Shown here: piece by piece, positions 17,197 to 23,594 of the stretch
Numbering within the stretch: position 1 is the first letter of the stretch
Layout of the letters: every line of letters starts with the position of its first letter
Origin: Phaeobacter sp. J2-8
Lineage (GTDB): Bacteria; Pseudomonadota; Alphaproteobacteria; Rhodobacterales; Rhodobacteraceae
DNA length: 64,000 nt
Assembly (NCBI RefSeq): GCF_022867865.1
Contig: NZ_JALIEC010000005.1
Coordinates: 62,001 to 126,000, forward strand
Direction of reading: 5' to 3'
Translations under genes and position numbers: made by a program
Notes under the pieces: generated by a model
The model's input: only the letters and a program-made list of their open reading frames with translations
Database searches by the model: none
What the model was told of the DNA's origin: nothing

Positions 17197-17238
17197 ACCG
17201 GCCGCCCTGCCCCTATCTTGGCATCAGGAGAGCGCGAA

Positions 17239-17820
17239 ATGAATGCCATGGACACCGGAAACCTGATCTACCTTGTTGTGCTGTTGGGCGCAGTGGTGTT
17301 CTGGTTCGCCATCTCCAACCGAAATTCCCTCGGCAAGATGTTGCAACATGCGATGGTGTGGGGGCTGATTTTCATCGGCGCGATTGCGGCTGTGGGGCTT
17401 TGGGGGGATATTCGCCAGACCGTGATGCCGCAGCAATCGGTGTTTGCCGATCAGGCCCGGATTGAAGTGCCGCGCAGCCCCGATGGCCATTATTACCTGA
17501 CGCTGGAGGTCAACGGCACGCCGACCCGGTTTGTTGTCGACACTGGCGCGACGTCGATTGTGTTGCTGGAACGTGATGCCGCCGCCGCCGGGATTGATCC
17601 GGCGACGCTGAACTTTGCCAGCACGGCGATGACCGCAAATGGCACCGTGCGCACCGCGCGTGTGGTGCTGGACGCGATTGGCCTGCCGGGAATGGAAGAT
17701 CGCGGCGTGACCGCCTTTGTCAATCAGGGCGAGATGGCCGAGAGCCTGTTGGGCATGTCTTATCTGCAACGGTTTGAGCGGCTGGAAATATCAGGCGGGC
17801 AGCTTATCCTGGAGCGATAA
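17239..17820 (+). CDS. membrane-anchored retropepsin-like aspartic protease (TIGR02281 family)
   Basis: A 193-residue protein with two N-terminal hydrophobic helices (LIYLVVLLGAVVFWFA; AMVWGLIFIGAIAAVGLWG) and a clan AA protease domain with the single catalytic motif FVVDTGATSIVL, followed by LLGMSYLQRFERLEI. Such half-size proteases act as dimers, as in retroviral enzymes. Their targets in proteobacteria are unknown; the domain is probably periplasmic. The start at 17239 (MNAMDTGN) has AGGAGAG upstream. It follows marC by 42 bp and may share its transcript. Confidence 0.85.
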   Translation: MNAMDTGNLIYLVVLLGAVVFWFAISNRNSLGKMLQHAMVWGLIFIGAIAAVGLWGDIRQTVMPQQSVFADQARIEVPRSPDGHYYLTLEVNGTPTRFVVDTGATSIVLLERDAAAAGIDPATLNFASTAMTANGTVRTARVVLDAIGLPGMEDRGVTAFVNQGEMAESLLGMSYLQRFERLEISGGQLILER

Positions 17821-17944
17821 TCGCCGAGGGTCCGCTTTTGCCCGCCCCGTGGCGTGCCGCGCACCGTTGAACGGCACAACGTGATACTTTGATTTTCCAG
17901 ATCCTGCGCCATACTCCCCCGACACATCTCAAGGAGGGGTTCCC

Positions 17945-18316
17945 ATGCAACTTGGCGCATTTTCCGTCAGCCTCGCGGTCAAGGATCTGGCTGCATCCAA
18001 GACGTTTTACGAAACGCTCGGGTTTTCCGACATGGCCGGGACGATGGATCACGGCTATCTGATCATGAAAAACGGCGACACGCTGATCGGCCTGTTTCAG
18101 GGCATGTTCGACCGGAATATCCTGACCTTCAATCCCGGTTGGGACCAAAATGCCCAGCCGGTAGAGGGGTTTACCGATGTGCGCCAGATTCAGGCGCGGC
18201 TAAGGGCCGACGGCATGACATTTGAGCAGGAGGCCGACCCAGAAGGCACCGGTCCCGCCAGTTTTGTCGTCATCGACCCGGATGGCAACCCGGTGTTGGT
18301 GGATCAACACGTCTGA
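17945..18316 (+). CDS. VOC family protein
   Basis: A 123-residue single VOC domain: FSVSLAVKDLAASKTFYETLGF, LIMKNGDTLIGLFQGMF and SFVVIDPDGNPVLVDQH. The closing Asp-Pro-Asp-Gly-Asn-Pro motif is typical of glyoxalase/bleomycin-resistance-like proteins. The substrate is unknown. A near-perfect Shine-Dalgarno AAGGAGG lies 7 bases before the ATG. It is monocistronic by position, with 124 bp of upstream gap. Confidence 0.85.
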   Translation: MQLGAFSVSLAVKDLAASKTFYETLGFSDMAGTMDHGYLIMKNGDTLIGLFQGMFDRNILTFNPGWDQNAQPVEGFTDVRQIQARLRADGMTFEQEADPEGTGPASFVVIDPDGNPVLVDQHV

Positions 18317-18471
18317 CAGTCTGGCGCGAAGCTGTCGACCACGATCCAAGCGGTGGTTCACCAGCCAGTCGTCATGTTGTGGGCGTTGACCGTTGCGAGC
18401 CAGTCTTGCCGGTTTTCCGTTTTGCCGCTGGGGGGTTCCTGACGGTCTGTGCTGGGCCATGCGGATTTCAT

Positions 18472-18492
18472 CTGATATGATGACTATATCAG
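18472..18492. promoter_or_regulatory. operator shared with the dehydrogenase promoter (copy A)
   Basis: Perfect 7-bp arms CTGATAT (18472-18478) and ATATCAG (18486-18492) flank GATGACT, 20 bp upstream of the lactonase-like gene. An almost identical 21-bp site lies at 21554-21574 before the dehydrogenase gene; the shared core is TATGAT(G/A)ACTATAT. The style suits a GntR-type repressor, but no regulator gene is nearby. Confidence 0.6.
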
Positions 18493-18512
18493 AATAGAAA
18501 GCGACCCAGACC

Positions 18513-20438
18513 ATGGCACATCCCGACATCCAGACCCGTCTTTATGGCACCCAAGACCCCGCCGATGACCTGCGCCAGATTGCGGTTGGGCCGTTGTCGT
18601 TTCTGTATTCCGGCGATGGTTTGCGGCGGATTTCATGGCAGGGCACGGAATTGGTCCGGGCCATCGCCTGGCCGATCCGGGACGCGAATTGGGGCACCTA
18701 TCCGCCAGAGGTTCTGTCCGAAAGCCTTCAGGAAACGCCGGATGCGGTCACTTGTGCGGTGAGTTTTGCGGTGGCGGGCGGTGGGCTGCGCTGTGATGTG
18801 ACGGTGGTTGCCGGGGCCAATGGCGAGATGCGGGCCGATATGGTGATGACGCCGACCGGCGCGGGGTTTGCCACCAATCGCGCCGGTTTCACCGTGCTGC
18901 ACCCGATCCGCGGCGTCGCTGGCGCGCCCCTGACCGTGACCCATTCCGACGGGCGCCGCGACAATGTCACCTTCCCCGACCTGATTTCACCGGGCCAGCC
19001 GGTGTTTGACATTGCGGGTCTGGCCTATGGCATCGACGGGGCGGCCGTCGACATCCGATTTGAGGGCGAGATGTTCGAAATGGAGGACCAGCGCAATTGG
19101 TCCGATGCCTCGTACAAGACATATTGTGTGCCGCTGGTGCATCCGTTCACCTATGAGATCACCGAACCGGTGACCCAGACGATCCATGTGACAATGACGG
19201 GCGAAGCGGCCAAAGACCGTGCCACCGCTGCGTCGGGGCAGCTGGTGATTGGGGCAAGTCCCGCCCGCGCCCCCGATCTTGGGCTGGCAATCGAGCCGGG
19301 GTGGCTTGGAGACGGAACCGCGCGTGAGGCGATCCTACAGGCCGGGGCAGCACATCTGCTGGTGCGCATACCTTTGGATCCGCCCGCCGGCTATCTTGCC
19401 GAATGTGCCGCGCTGGCGCGGGATCTGGGGGCTGCGGTGGATGTGGAAATCATTCTGGCCGATGCCGCCGATCCGGAAACCGCCCTGCGCGAAATCGCGC
19501 AAGCCATGGCCAAGGCCGGGTTGACGCCAAAACGGGCGCTGGCCCTGCGCGCGGGATATCTGGCCAGCCATCAGCCCTGCGGCCCCTGGCCCAAAGGCCC
19601 CACCCCCGACGATGCAATACGCGCGGCGCGATCCGCCCTGGCCACCCCCCCGGATGGTCCGGAGATTGGCGGCGGCATGATGACAAATTTCACCGAATTC
19701 AACCGCTGCCGCCCCGACACCAGCCTGTGCGATTATGTCACCCACGCAAATACCGCAATCGTGCATGCCGGTGACGACATGTCGGTGCTGGAAACGCTGG
19801 AAACCCTGCCACAGATTTTCGCCAGCGCAGCGGCACTTTCGGCGGGGTTGCCTTACCGGCTGGGGCTGGTGTCCATTGGCATGCGCACCAACCCCTATGG
19901 TGCGGCGGTGGCCGAAAACCCCGATCAAATTCGCCGCACCATGGCCCGGATTGATCCACGCCAGCGCGGTTTGTTCGCGGCGGCCTGGGCCGTCGGTGTT
20001 CTGGCCGCAACCGAAAACAGCAAGGTCGACGCCCTGTGTCTGGCGGCGCCCACCGGGCCCTTCGGCATCGATTACACCGCCCAAGACCATCCGCAGGTCG
20101 GTTATGACGCCACGACGGCGGTCTATCCGCTGTTCCATGTGATACGCATGGCGCACAGCATGGCGGGCGCGACACGGTTGACCATGACCGGGCTGCCCGC
20201 GCCACTGGTGGCCTATGGTGTGCGTGACGCTGCGGCGGACCGGATGATGATTGCCAACCCATCGGCCAAGGGGCAAACCCTGACATTGTCGGCACCGGCC
20301 CGGATCAGGCAGTTGGATGCCAATAGTTTTGACCAGGCGATCCGCGATCCGCTCTGGCTGGACACTGCGCCAACGACCGAGACGGCAGAGATTGATCTGC
20401 CGCCTTTCGCGCTGGCCTTTGTCCACTCAGGCCACTGA
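18513..20438 (+). CDS. probable D-apionate lactonase (ApnL-like)
   Basis: A 641-residue protein, probably cytoplasmic (no signal peptide). It has an N-terminal beta-rich domain with FLYSGDGLRRISWQGTELVR and AIAWPIRDANWGTYPPE, a central TIM-barrel-like region (residues about 245-530, with GGMMTNFTEFNRCRPD) and a small beta C-terminal domain. This order matches the three-domain ApnL family, which hydrolyses D-apionolactone in D-apiose catabolism. The neighbouring Gfo/Idh/MocA dehydrogenase has the expected partner activity, and both share an operator. The assignment rests on recalled family features, not a search; an unrelated glycosidase-like function remains possible. Confidence 0.6.
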   Translation: MAHPDIQTRLYGTQDPADDLRQIAVGPLSFLYSGDGLRRISWQGTELVRAIAWPIRDANWGTYPPEVLSESLQETPDAVTCAVSFAVAGGGLRCDVTVVAGANGEMRADMVMTPTGAGFATNRAGFTVLHPIRGVAGAPLTVTHSDGRRDNVTFPDLISPGQPVFDIAGLAYGIDGAAVDIRFEGEMFEMEDQRNWSDASYKTYCVPLVHPFTYEITEPVTQTIHVTMTGEAAKDRATAASGQLVIGASPARAPDLGLAIEPGWLGDGTAREAILQAGAAHLLVRIPLDPPAGYLAECAALARDLGAAVDVEIILADAADPETALREIAQAMAKAGLTPKRALALRAGYLASHQPCGPWPKGPTPDDAIRAARSALATPPDGPEIGGGMMTNFTEFNRCRPDTSLCDYVTHANTAIVHAGDDMSVLETLETLPQIFASAAALSAGLPYRLGLVSIGMRTNPYGAAVAENPDQIRRTMARIDPRQRGLFAAAWAVGVLAATENSKVDALCLAAPTGPFGIDYTAQDHPQVGYDATTAVYPLFHVIRMAHSMAGATRLTMTGLPAPLVAYGVRDAAADRMMIANPSAKGQTLTLSAPARIRQLDANSFDQAIRDPLWLDTAPTTETAEIDLPPFALAFVHSGH

Positions 20439-20450
20439 CATCAAATGGTT

Positions 20451-21488
20451 TCAGGCGGGATCGCTGAATTCCGCCACATCCACCACCCGGCCCTTGGCGG
20501 CGGACAAATAGGCCGCTTCGACAAGGGTAAAGGTCTTGAGGTTGTCGGCCCCGGATGTTTCCGGCTCTGCCCCAGAGGCGAGGCAATCGACAAAATGCTG
20601 TTGGATGATCGCGACGCTTTCCTGAATGTTGTGCCAGGGCCGTTCAGCCCAATCCAACAGCGGCGGCGCGACATCCTGCACCTCTTCTTCCGCACCAATT
20701 TGCAGCGTCAATTTATAGCCTGCATCCAACCGCAAGGTGCCCCTGTCCCCGTCGATTTCCAACAAGGTTTCAGGAAAGGTTTCGGGCCTGCGCCGCGTGG
20801 CATAAGAGCAATCCACAACGCTGGTCATGCCGCTTTCATGTGTCAGCAACATGGTTGCCACGTCTTCGCCTTTGATCTTTGGGTTGATGCGGGTGGTGGT
20901 CGCGGCCAGCCGGGTGACATCGCCCATCAACGCCCGCGCCACATCCAGAATATGAATGCCCAGGTCCTCGATGATGAAACGGTCGCCCTCTGCCAGATAG
21001 GGCTGGCCCGAAAACACGTCATAACCCGAGCGGAACGAAGCCCGACAGAAAAACGGCGTGCCGATCCGACCGGCGCGCAGGGCATCAATCACCGCGCGAA
21101 TTGCCGACTGCCAGCGGAAATTCTCGTGCACCATCAGTGTTTTGCCCGCCGCTTCTGCGGCCTGTACCATGGCGCGGGCATCGGTGATGTTTTCGGCAAA
21201 AGGTTTCTGACAGATCACATGGACATCCTGCGCCAGCGCCAGTTCAACCAAAGAGCGATGCGACGGCGCGGTTGTGATCACATCGACAAAGTCGAGCCTC
21301 TGTTCGGCCAGCATGGTTGCCATATCGGTATAAAGCGCGTCGATGCCAAAAGCCCCGCCAGTGGATGTGAGCCGGGTCTTGTCGAGGTCGCAAATCGCAA
21401 CAATTTCGGCGCCGTTGACCATCTTCCACGCGTTCAGGTGGTTGCCTGCGAAAAACCCTGTCCCAATCACTCCGCCGCGTAACGTCAT
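20451..21488 (-). CDS. Gfo/Idh/MocA family dehydrogenase (candidate D-apiose dehydrogenase)
   Basis: A 345-residue NAD(P)-dependent sugar dehydrogenase: Rossmann turn GGVIGTGFFAGNHLNAW, the family EKP motif as VICQKPFAEN with Lys conserved and Gln in place of Glu, then HENFRWQSAIR and EDLGIHILDVARAL in the C-terminal domain. Convergent with the ApnL-like gene (12 bp apart) and behind the same operator, it is a good candidate for oxidising D-apiose to D-apionolactone (ApsD role). The substrate is inferred from context. GGGAGAG precedes the ATG at 21488. Confidence 0.8.
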   Translation of the reverse strand: MTLRGGVIGTGFFAGNHLNAWKMVNGAEIVAICDLDKTRLTSTGGAFGIDALYTDMATMLAEQRLDFVDVITTAPSHRSLVELALAQDVHVICQKPFAENITDARAMVQAAEAAGKTLMVHENFRWQSAIRAVIDALRAGRIGTPFFCRASFRSGYDVFSGQPYLAEGDRFIIEDLGIHILDVARALMGDVTRLAATTTRINPKIKGEDVATMLLTHESGMTSVVDCSYATRRRPETFPETLLEIDGDRGTLRLDAGYKLTLQIGAEEEVQDVAPPLLDWAERPWHNIQESVAIIQQHFVDCLASGAEPETSGADNLKTFTLVEAAYLSAAKGRVVDVAEFSDPA

Positions 21489-21553
21489 ATGTCTGTCTCT
21501 CCCATTGGATCTGTATTGCCGCTGATCGCGGGGCAATACCGCAATGCCGCAAA

Positions 21554-21574
21554 CTGGTATGATAACTATATGAT
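21554..21574. promoter_or_regulatory. operator shared with the lactonase promoter (copy B)
   Basis: CTGGTATGATAACTATATGA (from 21554) matches the site at 18472-18492 at 16-17 of 20 positions. It lies about 70 bp upstream of the dehydrogenase start, on the opposite strand from that gene's reading direction. Confidence 0.6.
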
Positions 21575-21710
21575 CGCTATGCTGGCGGTGCAAGTCGCGA
21601 ATGCCACAGGTTGCCCCGCCTTTGCCCGACCGCCGCGTCCGGGTGTTGCGGTGGCAGACGTCGGATGACAAAGTGGTGGCGGAACAAGCCTGTACAGTAG
21701 GAATGGTATT

Positions 21711-21986
21711 TTGAAGACGACAGTGAAATTGAGCGCGGTGGTGATCGCGGCATTCGGCCTTGCTGCCTGTGAACCGGTTGATGGCAGCACCTCTGCCATG
21801 CCCAACACCACCACAGCCCCGGAGTCGGTTCAGGCCATTGCCGCCCCTTATCAGGATCTGACTGCGGTACGCTGGAACCCTGACGATGGCTGCTATTGGT
21901 ATCGTCACGTGGGTCCGGTCGAAACCACGATGCTGCCGCTGCGCACCGTCAACGGCAATCCGATCTGCACAAAACCCGCCGCCTGA
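21711..21986 (+). CDS. small lipoprotein of unknown function
   Basis: A 91-residue protein with a lipoprotein signal: a charged start, a hydrophobic run (LSAVVIAAFG) and the lipobox LAAC with Cys at about residue 20. The mature part is Thr/Pro-rich, then a compact VRWNPDDGCYWYRHVGPVE and LPLRTVNGNPICTKP with two Cys that could form a disulfide. The start is TTG at 21711 with AGGAATGG upstream, or GTG at 21723. The product is recognisable only as a roseobacter hypothetical; the function is unknown. It stands alone and reads toward the L,D-transpeptidase. Confidence 0.65.
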   Translation: MKTTVKLSAVVIAAFGLAACEPVDGSTSAMPNTTTAPESVQAIAAPYQDLTAVRWNPDDGCYWYRHVGPVETTMLPLRTVNGNPICTKPAA

Positions 21987-22094
21987 CCCCGCCGCCGGGG
22001 TCCAGATCAGGATCGGATTCGGTTCGGTTTCGGAATAATAAATACGCCACGGACCCCCGCCAGCCACCGCTGGCCGGGGTCCGTTTGCATTGGA

Positions 22095-22757
22095 TCAGAT
22101 GCTGATCGGGCCCTGCCCGCCGGTCGGGTAAAGATAGGCGGTAACGCCGGTTTCCACCTGATCGTAAAGCGCGTTGATATGCGGCATCACCATGCGCACA
22201 CAGCCAGAGCTTGCCCGCGTGCCAATCGACCGGGGCGCCGGCGTGCCGTAAATCCGCAAATAGGTGTCGCGATTGCCGACATAAAGATAGAGCGCACGCG
22301 ACCCAAGCGCGTTTTCCGGGCCGGGAGGCATGCCATCGGCCCAGCGGGCGTATTTGCCCGGCTCGCGCTCGATCATCGCCGGGGTTGGCGTCCAGCGCGG
22401 CCATTTCGCCTTGCGCTTGATGGTATAGGTGCCCGGCTCGTACAGCCCGTCACGGCCAATGGCGACGCCATAGCGCATCGCGGTGCCGTCGTCCTGAATA
22501 TGATACAGATACCGCGCCACCGCATCGACGTGGATATCACCGGGCGTCAGCCCCGCATTTGCCTGAACCCGGACCGGCAACAACCGCGGGTGCAGCCCCC
22601 AGGGGTTGGTCGACGTCAAATCGAAATCTGCGGGTGTCACACGGGCATCCCAACTGTCCCAGGTGCCGCCCGATGCGGCCTGTGCCAAAAGAGGATTGGC
22701 AAGCGCCGGCGTGCACAGCGCGGCAGCGGTTCCGATAAAGTGTCGTCGTGTCAGCAT
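22095..22757 (-). CDS. L,D-transpeptidase (YkuD) with Tat-like signal; His of the motif replaced by Tyr
   Basis: A 220-residue exported protein. The start MLTRRHFIGTAAALC at 22757 gives a twin-Arg-like signal peptide ending near ANPLLAQA. The YkuD domain follows: AIGRDGLYEPGTYTI, then SIGTRASSGCVRM with the catalytic Cys. The conserved HGT before it reads YGT (LRIYGTPAPR), encoded TAC where CAC would give His. Active members cross-link peptidoglycan 3-3 or attach lipoproteins. The single change may impair activity or be a base error. The reading frame upstream of 22757 runs into the tRNA and is not coding. Confidence 0.85.
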   Translation of the reverse strand: MLTRRHFIGTAAALCTPALANPLLAQAASGGTWDSWDARVTPADFDLTSTNPWGLHPRLLPVRVQANAGLTPGDIHVDAVARYLYHIQDDGTAMRYGVAIGRDGLYEPGTYTIKRKAKWPRWTPTPAMIEREPGKYARWADGMPPGPENALGSRALYLYVGNRDTYLRIYGTPAPRSIGTRASSGCVRMVMPHINALYDQVETGVTAYLYPTGGQGPISI

Positions 22758-22953
22758 TTTACTCTTCCAAACTTGCGGGTGCAATTCGCAGAATGACCGC
22801 AATCCGCCCGTAAACAAAGGGATTCCCCAGAATTCGCCATCGCAGAACGTGATGACCCACCATGTTGTGGCCCAGTGTTGCGCGCCAGTGCAACACGGCG
22901 CAACAATTGACACATGCGCTGTCGCGTTTTTGTGACTGTAAACCTGTAGGGAA

Positions 22954-23029
<76 letters not shown>

Positions 23030-23122
23030 GCTGGCCGTGCTTTTAGTCCGGCATTCGCGGGGCTTCAAGGCTCAAAATGGGGTGATTTCCGATAGATTTG
23101 CAAATTTCTGAAAAAAATTCTT

Positions 23123-23144
23123 GACCTAAAGTATACTTGAGGTC
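23123..23144. promoter_or_regulatory. 22-bp near-perfect palindrome upstream of the DUF1127 gene
   Basis: The site opens GACCTAAAGTA and closes TACTTGAGGTC; the arms are complementary at 10 of 11 positions. It is centred 55 bp before the DUF1127 ATG and includes TATACT, a possible -10, so a repressor bound here would block the promoter. No matching regulator is visible. Confidence 0.5.
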
Positions 23145-23188
23145 GCAATTTCATCCGCGTCACGAAAATCAACCCAAGGAGACGCGAC

Positions 23189-23413
23189 ATGACACAGCTG
23201 ACAGAGACCACATCAACACAGCCCCGCACCATCCTGGCATCCACGGGGCGCGTTCTGTTGCGCGCCTTGATCAGATCGCTGCGCGCCCGGCAGACCCGCA
23301 AGGGGTTAGAGGCCTATCGCGGCAATCCGCATCTGGCCCGCGATATCGGCGTTCCAGCGGCACCAAGCCAGATTACAGCAAAGCTGCCCGCATCGACAAA
23401 GCCACTTTGGTAG
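23189..23413 (+). CDS. DUF1127 (YjiS-like) small protein
   Basis: A 74-residue basic protein with the DUF1127 core LLRALIRSLRARQTRKGLEAY and HLARDIGV. Members are Arg-rich and often induced by stress; some bind RNA or take part in phosphate and carbon control in alphaproteobacteria. AAGGAG lies about 10 nt before the ATG. It sits inside the tRNA-Val-bounded segment, converging on the caspase gene, with a palindrome in its promoter and a 20-bp hairpin after it. The C-terminal 20 residues are not conserved in style. Confidence 0.75.
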   Translation: MTQLTETTSTQPRTILASTGRVLLRALIRSLRARQTRKGLEAYRGNPHLARDIGVPAAPSQITAKLPASTKPLW

Positions 23414-23423
23414 GCCCTTTATC

Positions 23424-23478
23424 CAGCGGCGGGCATTGGGGCACGGGCGCACCCACCCTGCCCCAATGCCCGCCGCTG
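23424..23478. terminator. 20-bp perfect inverted repeat between convergent genes
   Basis: Arms at 23424-23443 and 23459-23478 are exact complements (outer ends CAGCGGCGGG / CCCGCCGCTG) around a 15-nt GC-rich loop. It lies 11 bp after the DUF1127 stop and 117 bp from the caspase-gene stop. There is no U-tract. It may be a terminator for both genes or a small mobile-element remnant. Confidence 0.55.
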
Positions 23479-23594
23479 CACCACGGGCCGATGCACATAT
23501 TTGCCTTACCCAGTCCTGAACAGCGACCGGAGCAGAAAAAAGCGCATTCGAAATACGGTGAAGATTTTGTTGTTTGAACGAACAACTGCCGCCC

